Positions 21,714 through 34,604 of a stretch of 64,000 bases of DNA are shown in pieces; within the stretch, counting starts at the first letter, position 1, and each line of letters opens with the position of its first letter. The stretch is from Sternotherus odoratus (lineage: Eukaryota; Chordata; Testudines; Kinosternidae). Location: assembly GCA_032164245.1 (NCBI GenBank), contig JAVMKO010000006.1, positions 3,239,001-3,303,000 of the forward strand, written 5' to 3'. Made by a program: the position numbers and the translations under genes. The notes beneath the pieces were generated by a model, which saw nothing but the letters and a program-made list of their open reading frames with translations, ran no database searches and was not told the origin of the DNA.

Positions 21714-22985
21714 GAATACAGTGTTCTCCCCAAGCAGGGACATGTCACCTGTACTTCAGAGAGGGCCAAAGTGGCCTGGGGAGAGAATTCCTTCCTTCCC
21801 TCCACCATGGATATACCCTGGGCAAAATTCTCTGGTGGAGTAAATGGACATAACTCACTGATTGCAATTCACTAGCAGAGATATTAGCCTCCAGTGCACA
21901 ACTCTGCTGGATTCCTAGTTTTGGCTCTTAGAAAAGACAGATTTGCAAGTTAATAGGTGTTTGGGGGGTGAAGGGAGATGGGGGAAGCTACAAAGAGGGT
22001 TAGTACTCTCATTCATTGTACCAATTGTTTAATTATAAAATTGGTTACTTATGCAGCTGTTTGAGACCTTGGCTAAACGCCACTTAAATAAATATAAAAG
22101 CTCTGTTAACTCAGTGGCTATTCAGCCAGTTTTGCCATCTCATCTAATTAAGCAGGGAGTTTGAGATTTTGATGGGTCTCAAAGCAACCAGTAACAATGC
22201 GGCTAAGCCCAGGGATATTTGGCTCATTGTTTGACTGCAGATAACACAGTAGTTAAATTGTCTTTTTTCCCCCTTCTTTTTGATTTAAGTGCTTTACATG
22301 TTTTCTAAGGTTGGCCCGAGTCACCTGGGAATTCATTATTGGATACTATGCTGAGAATAGCAGGGCAATATAAAACACTTACTTAAAATCACACTGAGAT
22401 GAATGGAGAAAAGTGGTTTTTTTTCCCTTTGGTCTATTCATCTATCATTATGATTAGTAGTAACCTGTAGGGAAATGTAAAAACTGCCATGAGGACCATG
22501 AACAAAAGATCTTCATTAAATATTGTGATTTATGGCACCTTGTGAAGCTCATACATAGTCATTTGTGTATCGTCATAATGAACATAATCTTTAGGGATAT
22601 TTTTATACTAATTTTTAAGCAAGGAGGTGTTTTATTTTATTTTTTTAAAAATAGTTTGAAGGGAATAAAGCCCCACTAAGCTAGAAATGCATAAATCTCT
22701 ATGTATGATAACACAAACTGGTGGTTTGTGTGTAATTAGTTCTTTTTCCTTGGATTTTCTGTCTAGGTTTATTTTTGCTAGGGCTTGAGGAACAGTTTGC
22801 TGTGATTGGAGTCTAGCAGTATGGAAATGCCTATGGACAAATACAAAACTCAGGCAGAAGATTTCAATATATATTTCTGTTCTGTATTTGGGGAAAAATA
22901 GATGTAATCACATCATATGATGTTGACACGCCTTATGTTAATAGTATCTCAGGACAATGTTAATCAGCTACTAAAGTTTCAATAT
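21714..22985. other. No recognised feature (1.3 kb)
   Basis: AT-rich sequence with no repeat family or exon recognised. Confidence 0.45.
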
Positions 22986-24289
22986 TTTAAAATCAGGAGA
23001 TCCAGACAGCTTGCATTGAAGAGTTTTTAAGAGAGCTGGCCGGGAAGCTCACTGGACCATTAATGTTGATTTTCAATAAGTCTTGGAACACTGGCTAAGT
23101 TCCAGCAGACTGGAAGAAAGCTGATGTGCCAATATTTTAAAAGGGTAAATGGGATGACCTGAATTATTATAGGCCTGTCAGACTGACATCAAGTCCAGGC
23201 AGGGTAATGGAGCAGCTGATGTGGGACTTGATTAATAAAGAATTAAAGGAGGGTAATACAGTTAATGCCAATTCACAAGGGCTTATGGAGAATAGATCCT
23301 GTCAGACTAATTTTTTTTTTAATGAGATTACAAGTTTGGTTGCTAAAGATAATAGTGTTGATGTAAATTTCTGCAAGGCATTTGACCTGGTATCACACGG
23401 CATTTAATTAAGAAAGTAGAACAATGTAAAATGTATATGGCAAACATTTAATTGATTAAAAGTTGGCTAACTGATAGGTCTTCAAATGTAACTGGGAATC
23501 ATTATCAAGCAGCTGTGTTTCTGTTGAAGTCCTGCAGGAAGGTGTGCTTGGCCTCATTCTATTTAAAATTTTCTATCAATGACCTGGAAGAAAACATAAA
23601 ATTATCACTGATAAAGTTTCCAGATGACACAAAAATTGGGGAAAAGGTAAACAACAGAGAGGACAGGTCTGTGAAGCGGTGGAATAGGCCCTGAAGTCCC
23701 ATGCTGGAAGACTTATGGCCTTGCCACACCCGCTCCAGAAAAGGGCAGTAGAGCGATCCTCCAAACTGCCTAGAGTATCTGTGTGGGAAGCAGCCAATCA
23801 GGGCCCAGCAGGCTAGTATAAAAAGAGCTTCAGGGCCAGAGCAAGTTCAGTTTCTTGCTAGAACTGGAGGAGTGTGGATGGCTGAGGCAGCTATAGGGCC
23901 TTGGATGAGGCAGTGCTGCTAGAAACTGGAGAGAGTGAGAAGGATCCCTGAGCTGGTTGCAGGGACTACATGAAGACAAAGCCCTGAGGTAAGGGTGACG
24001 ATGGCACAGGGCCATGGGGAAGTGGCTCAGGGAATTAGAGCAGGTCCCCCATCCAATTAGTCACTGGGGAAAGTGGCCTGGGCACATGAGAGAGCAAAGA
24101 CATTGCCTCCAGGGAAGGAGCCCTGGGCACCACGCTATCCTGGAGAGAGACCGCTATTGGACTTGTACCCTGGAATTGTGTAACTGGGCCCTTGCCAGTG
24201 CTCTCCACAGAAACTCCTGGAGACCACTTTAAGTGCAGCACCTGTGTCCTTTATCGCTTGTGTCTGTCCCCACCACCTACTATTTACAG

Positions 24290-24545
24290 ATGTTTACAGA
24301 CTGCTAGCTTCTGTGCCAGCAGGGATCTAGAGCCCCACACTCTTCCCTTTCCTGTCTCTCCCTGGTCTCCTCCCCTTCTGGTTCCTTCCTGACAGCTTTT
24401 ATAGCAGACTGGCTACTCAGGCCTGCAGGTGTCTCCCCTCGGGCAATTAGGGTGTGGCCTTCCAGCAAGCACCTTCTCCCTGGTTCTGGGCTAACAGGGG
24501 CCTGGATCGCTTCTCTTAGCCAGCACCCTTTTTCAAAGGGGGTTG
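24290..24545 (-). repeat. Reverse-oriented LTR fragment
   Basis: CTTTTATAGC at 24396-24405 reads as a TATA box on the minus strand, with pyrimidine-rich CTCTCCCTGGTCTCC to its left as in other LTRs here. It may be a nested LTR; ends are not clear. Confidence 0.45.
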
Positions 24546-24555
24546 CTTTTCTTTT

Positions 24556-24742
24556 ATAGAATATCAGGGTTGGAAGGGACCTCAGGAGGTCATCTAGTTG
24601 GGTCCTCAAAGCAGGGCCACTTCCCAACTAAATCATCCAACAGATTTTTGCCCCAGGTCCCTAAATCGCCCCCCGAGGATTGAACTCTCAACTATGGGTT
24701 TAGCAAGCCAATGCTCAAACCACTGAGCTATCTCTTCCTCCC
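24556..24742 (-). repeat. tRNA-headed SINE with CR1-like tail (tortoise Pol III SINE type)
   Basis: On the minus strand an A box TAGCTCAGTGG (24730-24720) and a B-box-like GAGTTCAATCC (24687-24677) form a tRNA-like head. The 3' end is the CR1-type tail, seen on the plus strand as AATATCAGGGTTGGAAGGG. Known turtle SINEs share their tail with CR1 and borrow its reverse transcriptase. It inserted in the LTR-type sequence. Confidence 0.72.
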
Positions 24743-25440
24743 TACTCACCCCTTACCCCCCCGCCCCCAACTCTGTCTGGCTTGGTTGGAGGGCTGAGTC
24801 AGTGAGGACGCACCACAAATAGAGAGAGTGTTCAGGCCCATGCACCCAGCTGGGGGCACTTGTAAGAGGTGAGTGCAATCCCACTAGATTAAGGTCACCG
24901 CTACAGAGCGATCTGGATGGCTTGATAAACTGGGTGCAAGCAAACAATATGGATTTTCATATGGCTAACTGTAAAGAGATACATATCAGAACAAAAAATG
25001 TCAGCCACACTCCCAGGAGGGGGAGCTCCATCGTGAGAAGCAGTGATTCTGAAAAAGTTTCAGGGGTGCTGGTGGGTAGAGGCGAACATGAGCGTGAAGT
25101 GCAGTGCTGTAGCCGAAAGAACTATTGCAATCTTGGGATGCATAAACAGGGAATCATGAGTAGGGAGGTTATTTTCTTGCTGTATTCAGCACCGATGCAG
25201 CCAGTGTTGGAAAGTGTATTCAGCTCTGAGGGCCACTATTCAAGAAGGCTGTTGAGAGGTTCAGAGAAGAGCTGTGAGGAAAACATGCCCTAGTGATAGA
25301 TTCAAGGAGTTCAATATGTTTAGCTTAACAAAGGGAAGGTTAAGGGTGAGTTGAGTCTTTAAGTATCTATATGAGGAACAACTGTTCAATAATGAGGTGA
25401 GGGGAAGAGAGAACAAAAGTGTACAACTTGTTTACATTTT

Positions 25441-27336
25441 TCTTTTCTGCCTTATTTTCCTTTAGTGCAGTCTTGAGGATGGTAATTGTGTGTGTTTGAT
25501 TTTTTTATAAACCACTTGCAATAAAGAATTAACACAGTTTGCAAAGCATAATAAATTATATAACAGAATTTGCAACTGGAAGTCAATGATATGATTTTAT
25601 TTGGAAGTTCTGTTACTCAGAGAATTTCCATACAACTAAAAGTTACCAAATGCCAAACCCAGCCTTTGATTGGGTTCAAATGCATTAAATACAGTGCAGG
25701 CAGTTAACAACTTTCGCCTTACGATGAACTGCACTTATGGTGTTTCTGAATTGACATCCTGATTTGATCTGCAACAATTGGTTTTGACTTTGTGACGCTT
25801 GGTCCCGCAATGGACTGGACTGCAGTTCTGAATTACGACATTTTGACTTTGTGCGATTTTCAAGAACCAATTGTGTCTTAAGTCCTAGGACTGCCTGTAA
25901 TCGGCAGACAGCAGTGCCAAACCTGGGGGGGGGGGGGAAGGGGGCTGTTTACTGTATAGATGGGAAGGAATTGGATTTTCCAATTTACAGGCAATTCTGC
26001 TATTTTGACTAATTTTCCATTTAAAAATTATTTTTAAATTTCCCATGAAACAAAATATTTTGGGTCATTGGCTCATTTTGTTTCAATACATTTGAAATTT
26101 CATTCTGATTTTTACTTTTTAAAATTTGTAATTCGATATATATCTAAAATGGAAACAAAGTAATTTCAAAACAGAGAAGGATTAATTTTGGTTTCCGTTC
26201 CAATTTGAGGCGGAGGCTTAGGTTGGATCTTGCATCACCTAAACCAGCTCCTCTAGCTGTACTGACTCTGGGCTACTTTCTGGCCTCAGTGGCACCCAGG
26301 CAAACACTACAGAAGTCTAAGGAGAATGTGGAGAAGTTGCTATAATGGTATTTATGTGGAATTGGAATAAATCTACCAAGCAGCTTATGGTAGCTGGGCT
26401 GGTAACTGCAGTGATGTGATAGTGTCCCAGAACTACCTGCACTGCTACTTGTGAAGGAGGCTATAAGTCTAGTATAAAAAGGCAACCCCGCTATTTAAAA
26501 TCTAGAGACCAAGTTCTCCTCTGGCTTGACATTTAAAGAGCAGAATTTGAACCTAGCTTTTTGCTAAATAATCAAACTGATATTCCTGAACCAAGCTGAA
26601 CAGAAAAACCTAGGCAGGTGGTGGTGGGGGTAGGGCGGACAAGCTGAAACTGAAGCAGAGATAGCAAAAGGTTTAGGTTGCACTTCCATAGCTTAGCTGA
26701 AGCCCAGCAAACCCAAGGAAATGGAAAGTAAAGAATGTGCACTATTGCCCCTCATGCAGTCAGTAGTCAAGGGTATAGTATGTTGCTGTTCTGGAGAGGA
26801 GCTCGGGGGGGGGGGTGACTTGGGGATTGTGGGCTGGATGTCTATCTGAGCAGTGCATGCAGCTACACCTGAAAAGTGGTCACTAGGTGTGAAATCTGGG
26901 GGTGGAAATTGTTCACCTTGGATTTGCCTTCCCACCACCTGTACAGAGAGGCTCTCTTCCAAGGGAGCATCCCTGGCTTGGCACCTGTGGTAGGGGTTCT
27001 TCTCTACATCTCTTGGCACGTACATACCCTGACCCATCCTATGTACCATATCTCCTGTAGAATACTTCCACCATTGGCAAGTGTGACCTATCTGAGGAGC
27101 CTTTCCTGGGGGCAGAGACTGCTAACATTTGGACGTGCATCAAATCTGCTTATTCAGCCTTCATGTGGGCAATGTTGGGGTGGACTTGACTAAATGAATT
27201 TAATGCTCAGGTCTAGAATTTGCATGTATATGTAATGAACAACATGGGACCTTGCACTCTGATTCACGTCTGAGTCCTGAGCTTTCCCCATGCCATTCCA
27301 CTGACTTAAAATTGTGTAAAGCAGATAAACCCTTAT
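25441..27336. other. No firmly recognised feature (1.9 kb)
   Basis: Contains G homopolymer tracts at about 25925 and 26805 and AT-rich patches. A 118-residue minus-strand frame at 26693-27049 has no recognisable domain. Confidence 0.4.
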
Positions 27337-27344
27337 GCTCTGGG

Positions 27345-27468
27345 TAGGGTGACCAGACAACAAATGTGAAAAATCGGGACAGGAGGTGGGGGGTAATAGG
27401 AACCTATATAAGAAAAAGACCCAAAAGTCAGGACTGTCCCTATAAAATCGGGACATCTGGTCACCCTA
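27345..27468. mobile_element. 124-bp hAT MITE with perfect TIR and 8-bp TSD
   Basis: Perfect 13-bp inverted ends TAGGGTGACCAGA and TCTGGTCACCCTA bound the unit. It is flanked by GCTCTGGG at 27337-27344 and 27469-27476. The interior contains AAAATCGGGACAGG and its partial complement, so the whole folds on itself. Size, ends and an 8-bp duplication fit a non-autonomous hAT. Confidence 0.92.
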
Positions 27469-27476
27469 GCTCTGGG

Positions 27477-29054
27477 GCATTGGTGTGGGTAGGTAGAAAT
27501 GTCTCCAGGGTGGGAAGGTTAGTCCATTACTGAACACAGCTTTGGCTTTCGGTACACTTTTCTGAAATGCCTGGTGCTGGCTGCTACTGGAAAGAGCATC
27601 CTACACTCAAGAAACCAGTGGACTGACCCAGTATGACATTTTCCGTTCGCTCAGTCTAAGCATGCAGTGTTTGTGAAGGCTGGGGTTAGTTCAAAACAAA
27701 GTCGATCAATTGATCAGCTTCCAGTAGTTTGTGCAAATTGATTGACAGAATGGAGCCAGCCATCCGGCTGAATGCTGCTGCCATCCATCACATGCAAGTT
27801 TCTCAGACTCTAATTTTGGTTTCTGTTGCACTAAGAACTCCTCTCTTAGCTCTCTGACAGATTCCTCTTGTCCTTCCAACTGAGATCTGCCTGTGGACAT
27901 TCTCCAGCGGTCTTTGAGTCTCCAACTGGACCAAGGCAATGCATCACCAGCCCCTGGAAAATCGGATCATTCATCATTACGTCTTTTGGTGATGTTGCAT
28001 TAATTAGTTCTAGTCTGTGGGTGCAGCAAGGTGAAGTGAAAGACTTTTATCAGTGATAATTGGCATGGTTTACCAGTAACTTAAAACTGGAGGAAGGGCA
28101 GGAGTCATTAATTAACAGCTCAGACTTTCTTATAGAGTCCTTTCCCTGTTAAATGGAAAATGCTAATGGAAACTTGAGTGTTTACTTTCACACTAATGCT
28201 TAAAAGTAATTTATCCACAGTGGGGCCCATAATCCTTATTGCAAGTTATACAAAAGTGCTATGGCAAAAGAAAGGATGCAAAAGGGCTCCATGAAGAATA
28301 CTTTATTCATTTGGAGGAATCGGTAACTTGCTGACGCTGGAAGTGTGGCACTGTTTATGGTGGTTACAAAGACTTGGTGATGCAAGACTGCAGAAAATTC
28401 TCATTGCTTTATTTGTATTACTGTACAGCTGGGCTGAGGTCAGGGCCCCTGTGGGCTAGGCACTGTACAGACACATAGCTCACAATCTAAATAGAGACTA
28501 TAGGCAAAGTCATTTCATCTCTGTGGAGGTCACACACAGTAAAGAGTGCTGTGCACAGGGGGTTTGCCCCGACACATGCGGTTTGTGCTGCTGTGAATGG
28601 AAAGGAGTGCACCTTATGAGAGAGTGAGCTGGTAATTGTGTAAGAACCTGCTACAGCGCTCTGATCTCAAATCTTTGCTTAGAGGTGCAAGGTGCCAGCT
28701 GGGTTGGGAGGGGGAGGGGGGGGGAGTATCTGTTGTCCAGTCTTCAGGACAGCACAGTGTGAATTAGCGATACCCAAAGGGAGTTTGTGTCTTCGCCCTA
28801 CACCTCAAATGAATGGTGAGCAAAGCCTCGCACTGCCGGCTCACTGAACACACTCATTCACAGCATGGGCACAGTGACAGGCCCTACACCCATCATCTGT
28901 GGTTTTATTTAAAGAAAGCCATGCAGTGTCCTAACCTAAAGCCATCCCTAACCCACTCACCCTAAGGGCCCTGTCCTATGGAGTCCTTAGCACCCCCTGC
29001 AAGATAAGGGCACACTTGTAAAATTCACCTTGGGGAAACGTGTCCCACCAAAGA
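27477..29054. other. Mostly unassigned; old repeat piece at 28405-28500
   Basis: 28405-28500 holds TTTGTATTACTGTACAGC and GGCTAGGCACTGTACAGACA, matching the repeat near 31141. A G-rich run lies at 28708-28725. No exon was recognised. Confidence 0.4.
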
Positions 29055-29069
29055 CTCTATTTATCCATA

Positions 29070-29265
29070 ATCAGAGAGGTAGCCGTGTTAGTCTGGAATA
29101 GCAGAGGTAACAAAGTCCTGTGGCACCTTAAAGACTAACTATAAAGATTTGAAGCATAAGCTTTCGTGGGCTAATACCCACTTCATCCGACGAAGTGGGT
29201 ATTAGCCCACGAAAGCTTATGCTTCAAAACTTTATAGTCTTTAAGGTGCCACAGGACTTTGTTAC
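29070..29265. mobile_element. Head-to-head pair of Penelope tails with 15-bp TSD
   Basis: Left arm (about 29103-29184) and right arm (29192-29269) are reverse complements apart from a single-base change and one 4-base gap. The spacer is ATCCGAC. Both arms carry the family-A tail text (GTGGCACCTTAAAGAC, AAGCTTTCGTGGGCTAATAC). The whole unit is flanked by the same 15 bp, CTCTATTTATCCATA, at 29055-29069 and 29266-29280. It therefore inserted as one inverted piece. A further GTAGCCGTGTTAGTCTGG end lies at the left only. Confidence 0.85.
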
Positions 29266-29280
29266 CTCTATTTATCCATA

Positions 29281-29545
29281 GACTCTCTGACCCCTTTTGT
29301 GTAATTCAGAGATTTTGAAGTCAAAGGACCACTATGACCTGCTGCATAATGCAGGTCATAGAATTTCACTCTGATAACCACCCTTTTTTCTCCTACACAA
29401 TGCCAGCCCAATAGCTGATAGCCTGAACTAGAGAATATATTTTCAGTTGAGATTGGGGCCCTTTCTAAAATTTGCAAGTGATGGTGAATCAAACACATCG
29501 GTGAGTAGTTGCAGTGGCTAGCTGCCTTCATTGTTAAGAATAGGT
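29281..29545. other. No recognised feature between PLE tails
   Basis: Unassigned sequence; nothing exon-like or repeat-like was identified. Confidence 0.4.
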
Positions 29546-29935
29546 TTAAGATTAGCAGCCGTGTTAGTCTGTATTCGTAAATAAAACGAGGAAGACTTTG
29601 TAGCACCTTAGAGACTAACCAGTTTATTTCAGCATAAGCTTTCGTGGGCTATAGCCCACTTCATCGGATGCATGGAATGGAACACACAGAAGTAAGATGC
29701 ATTTATACACACAGAAAGAAAGGGGGAAAAAAGTTGTACATTAGCATACCAATTCTAAGAAGCTGTTGGATACAATAAACCAAGGGTTTAACAGAACTTG
29801 CAAATGGTTCTCTCATTACACTAATTGATTGCATTTCCCTTGTTAATTTACCTTCAATAGGTGTTATGTCCTGCCTGACAGATATCCATTTCAAAAGGTA
29901 TTTTTTTTCCTCCTGCTTATGGCCCATCTAAATTT
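29546..29935 (-). mobile_element. Penelope-like element tail, family A, truncated
   Basis: GCAGCCGTGTTAGTCTGT, then TAGCACCTTAGAGACTAACC, then AAGCTTTCGTGGGC and CCCACTTCATCGGATG mark the 3' tail, read on the minus strand. Untranslated sequence continues to about 29935. The first hammerhead-like box is CCGATGA (one change) and GAAA is kept. There is no coding region. Confidence 0.7.
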
Positions 29936-32900
29936 AACAGACAGCTATACCAGTGGCTGTATCCAGTAGGCCTGCTCTGACCACTCATGCTGGATTGGGT
30001 CCAAAGGTGAGAGAGATGTGAGGCGGTGGAGCCTTGAAGGGAATCTGCCGAGGCTTGTGTGTGAACAAGAAACTGGGAGTTGGCCCTGGAGAGGTTTTGC
30101 ACAGGTCACAGGTGGAGGAATGTAGACACCTGCAGGCATAGGTGGCAGCTGAGTGGAGGTTGTGAGGAGCTAATATTGGATGTAGGCACCTAAAGGCTCT
30201 TAAAAAGAACCTGACTGAAACCCCCCAATGCACTGGACACTTCTGACTCCCGCAAGCAACCTGAGTGGAGGAGAAATCCATGAGCAGATTCCTAGACTTG
30301 TCAATAAAATCTATTGGTTGCTCACTCAGAGTGGATCCGGAATCTTTGTGCCCCACATAGACACACTGGCTTCTCTATGGCCCCTTTGTTTCATCTTGGC
30401 TCATTTGAGTTGGGTACCCTGTTCAAAGAACTGCAGAAATACTCACACCAACAGCGTGACCTGCACTGGAGACTTATTTAAATGATCTTGCTGTGCAACC
30501 TACACTATCTTCTTTCTGACATCCACGGCATTGCTCAGTAGCTTGCTGCTTGTTGATAGACCAGTCTTCAGTAAGTATTAATCTATTTTTAATTGCGCTG
30601 TCTGAAGTGATTGAACGTCTGCCAGTGTTCTTTGAGACTTAAATGTTAATGTTAAAACACATGATTCATATGAACAGGAAAAGTTTCAAGGCATGTCTGC
30701 CTTCCTGGCTCTCTGCCCAATACTAATTCCTATCTATTAAAAAACAAATAGGTGTGTGTGTGTGGGGGACGGAATTAGAATTTCATTCTAATTCACTCAT
30801 GAAATAGAGGACTTTTCAGGTTTGGCACAACTTCCTCATCTTGTTAATGTGATATTTTTAATGTCAACCTCTTTATGATTTTATAAGAACAGTATCCCAA
30901 AAGCTTAGATTTTTTTTTTCATGGCTGCTGCCAGATGTTAAGGACCCAGTCCTACAAAGTTCAAAGTGTCGGTAACGGTGCTGTGTGCCTCTTGCCAAGT
31001 CATTAGAAGCTGTGCATACTCTGAACCACTCACGAGAAATAAAGCACTGAACAGGATCGGACCCGATAGCCCTGGGCCTGCAAACACACTCATTATTGAA
31101 ATGAAGTATATGCATAAGTCTGTGTAGGATTATTATTTGCTTGTACTATAGGATCCCCCGAGAGTCACAAGATCAAAGCCCCATTGCAGTAGGCACTATA
31201 CAAATGCAGAGTAAGAGCCAAACCTTCCCCCAAAGGGCTTTCAGTTATAGCTGGTTGGGAAATGTTTTCTGGTCCTTTAGACAAAGCTTTCATTTTTGTA
31301 GCAATTCTTCTTCAAAGGGCTTTTGAGTCTGCATTTAAAGAAACGAGGAATTTCAGCCCAAAGCCCAGTTTTTCTATTGAGATTAAATGTTTACTAGAAA
31401 TCCGATACTTCCCACAAAAAATCTGTTTTGATGAACACCATTTTTCACTGAACAAACTCTTTCCACCAGCTCTTCTGTCCATTTACATAAACACACTGAC
31501 AAAGGGCAGGGAAAGTAACTGCTGAAGTGACTTGCCCAAGTTCCATGGATGTAGAGCTAAGAATTAAGTGGTCGGCCAGTTCCCATTTAACAATGTCTCC
31601 AATGGCCCATAATGGCTCCCAGAGGAGTGATGAGGCCTGACCGTTTTGTGTCCCCATGGTAAGAACATAGACTTTTAATTCACAGAAGAATTATTTAGCA
31701 AATTAGACTGGGACGCACAAGACCCTGCATGTCCTCGTTATGAGTGATCAATGTCCTTCATGATAGTTGTGGAAGATGAGGTAGGGAAAAATATGTCTGG
31801 GTTGGGAGACGGGCTTGAAACCAGGGAGCCAAATAACTTTAAGGCTTTCTTGGTGGTTGTGTTTCTTGAACATCTAAACCCTGTTGAGCTGTCAAATGTT
31901 TTTGGCTTCAAGGTAGCTTCTCATTTATGGGTGCTGGATTTCCCAACCCTAATTAATAAAACAGAAGCTGTGTGTGTGGTGTGTCTATTCATAATGGGTA
32001 TTACTAGATCCTAGCAGAATTCTGAAGTCCTACATGGGATGATGATGGTCCCCAGGGAGTTGGTGCCATTTACATGTTCAGATACCTCCCCATATTACTT
32101 TCAATATTTAGAATGTGCAGTGCCTAAAGGAGTCTGCATTACAGTGGGAAAACATCGTTATTAAGGAAACATTCACTTTAGGTATGATTATAAACTCATG
32201 GACCATTTTTCTCCTTTGTTTAGTTATAACATGTATTGCCATTTTCCTATGTATGATGAAACAGTGGATAAAAAGCTCTAACCTATTGTCATTTCACTGT
32301 GACTCCACTGTGAAACCTGCAAATGTGACTCCAGAATCCTGAAATGGACAGTAAACAAAGGTTCTGAAATCCCAGCTGACCTTGCCAACGAAGGCAAAGG
32401 TCAGCACTGCTTGCATATTCCGTAACCGTGGGAAACAAAACCTATCAATACATGACCATGAATCTCAGTATTGTGGATACTCTAAGGAGAAGAGTCTTAA
32501 AATGGAGGCCTGTAATTGATTCAGAGAAGGGCTACTTACAGTACTTTGTGGAAAAACTGACAGATGATATATGGGCACTAGTGTCATCTTTAGGTTTTTG
32601 ATAAATTTTTTAATCTCAATCGTGTTCAGAAGTCTCAGCCAGGTCAGGGACCCAATGGACTAGGTGTTCTAAAAACAGATACCAAATAAGTGCTTCCCCG
32701 ATGCCTGAAAGACAAGACAATGACGTAAATTAGTGGGCAGGGAGAGAGAGTTATGTAGGAGATGAAGGTAACAGCCCTCTGTGTCTCCATTCGAATTCAG
32801 TTCCAGGGATGAATTTCCATTACATTCAGTTGAGTAACACCTGGGATTAATTTTACCCCCAAAATGTCAACTGGTAGGTGACCTACAAGTAATAAACATT

Positions 32901-34604
32901 GTGGAAGGTGGGAATATAAAACATGCTGTTTGCATGGTCCCGATCCTGACCTCATTAAATTCAGTGGGAGTAGGAACAAGCAATTACCTCTGAATTGGTA
33001 AAGTACGAGCATCATCAATAATTCCGTTATGGTCCTCGAATGTGCCGTTGGACTTTGCCAAATATCTGTGCCTCATGGAAATGACTTTGTCAATCCAGTG
33101 GAGGACACTGTGTTGACAAAACCTCATTTGATATTGGTGTAGTCATATGGTTACATTAATACTAGATATGGTAATACATTATCCATCAACTTTGTTTTCA
33201 TGGAAAGTGTCTATTTCAACTAAATAGCTGTCGCCGTGAGGTATGTCTGCCTCCAGTTAACTTTTTCCCAGGTTTACATAAGACTCCAGGGAGAAAACCC
33301 CTGTTGTGGACGTGCAAAAACTTCAAACTGTGTTAGCTTGTCAGAAAACCACGTTTTAGTTTTATTGAAACCTTTCTCCCTGTTGGCAACTGAAAAGTGC
33401 AGGATTTCAGCTGGTCAGGAGAAAATGATTCTCAGCTTTTTGGAGATATTTGAAAAAAGTCAATGGCCTATTTGTAGGTTCATAAAATAATTTGTGTGTG
33501 TCTGAGAGCTCGAGGGGACGAGAAGGAATTAGAACTGAGAGAGCATCACATTCACAATGCTCGTTGTTATGGAATGTGAGCAGATCTTTCCCAATAAAAA
33601 TAATGGGCCAGATCTGGATCTGATGTAAACTGGCACAACATGGAGTTATGATGACTTACACCAGCTGTGGCATTGGCACCACATGTATTCCCCTTGTTTT
33701 GTTTATAAAAAACGAGCAAATATGTAACTGCCTAATAGCATGCGGTGTCTGGCGATCCACCACCAAAATCCCTTGATGAAATGATGTTGTATCATATACT
33801 AGCTGTTATTGACCTTGGCTCATCACTAAGTAATTTGAAAAGTGGCAAAAAGCTACAGGAAATGGGTCTCTGCAGCACACTTCATCATAAAAGGATGTTT
33901 TCTCTCCCACTGGTTTCACCTCTTGCCATCTTCTGGTGACAGTTCTTCACTTGGTTTAATTTCCTTTAAGATTTGTGAATATCTTCTCATTTAGAGCCAG
34001 TGCTTTTATTACAAACTCGTGAAGTGAAGTCAATCCCGTTAACTTCAATAGCAGTAGAAGGAACTCGGAGCTTTGCAAGAGAGGAGCTCTCTCTGACAAG
34101 CCATGGCTTGTAATCCGTTCGCATGACTCTGCTTTCCTATGGTGCATTTTTAAAGGCATGTTAATAACCATTCTCATTCCTATTACAGTGGAGTGAATTG
34201 AGCACCTTTAAAGAGACTATTTGTTTCCTTTTTTAATGACATTCTGCCAAGATCTAGGGGAAGGACATCTTCACCTCGTAGCATTGTGAGTATTGAGGCT
34301 GCTTTCGAAACTGTTGCGCTCAACAAGCAGTGTTTGCATTAGCGTTTCACATTGAGAAAACCTTTCAGTGGCTTATCAGGGCCGTGGGAGACAAACTGCT
34401 CTTCTTTCTGAAAATAGCATGTGTGTGGTGGAGCTCTGCTTGCACCTACTGGGCCACGACCCTCTCTAGGGAAGCGCCACAATACAGCTGTCTCAGGTGT
34501 GACGCAAGGGCCCATTCCTGGAAACCTTGTTTGAACAGTCCCATTTGGGGGCAGCCAAAGAGAAGGGACCTGTTTAGAGAGAGTCCTTGTAATACACACA
34601 GTTG
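29936..34604. other. Largely unassigned 4.7 kb with small old repeat pieces
   Basis: 31141-31255 (TAGGCACTATACAAATGCAG) matches the repeat at 28405. 31515-31580 (GAAGTGACTTGCCCAAG) is a minus-strand MIR core. 32940-32985 and 33605-33690 hold pieces of palindromic amniote repeats. A GT run lies at 30752-30764. No exon or RNA gene was recognised. Confidence 0.4.

Larger units (their letters stand above)
23670..24891 (+). mobile_element. LTR-type insertion in CR1, 5-bp TSD, with nested SINE
   Basis: AGGTC occurs at 23665-23669 and 24892-24896, and the CR1 reading frame is restored across them. The insertion begins TGTGAAGCGG. It has a TATAAAAAG box at 23816-23824 and GCCCTGAGGTAAGGGTGA, shared with the LTR at 1804-2368. 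From about 24290 the text changes to an LTR-like piece in reverse orientation (TATA-like box at 24405-24396), followed by a SINE at 24556-24742. The right end is not a standard CA, so it is either decayed or a composite of two LTR fragments. Confidence 0.65.
22986..25440 (+). mobile_element. CR1 LINE reverse-transcriptase region, split by an LTR insertion
   Basis: 23140-23669 encodes CR1 RT blocks: NYYRPVRLTSSPGRVMEQL, then NSVDVNFCKAFDLVSHG, then SINDLEE and FPDDTKIGE. The last is the FADD catalytic box with Ala changed to Pro. After the insertion at 23670-24891 the frame resumes at about 24897 with LQSDLDGLINWVQ and, in part, the SREVIFLLYS stretch, ending near 25440. Stops and frame changes show it is dead. 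The two halves join smoothly if the insertion and one AGGTC are removed, so they are one element. Confidence 0.82.

Noticed and set aside
24677..24730. tRNA gene
   Set aside because: A and B boxes are present, but the body does not fold as a full tRNA and it continues into a CR1-type tail, so it is a SINE.
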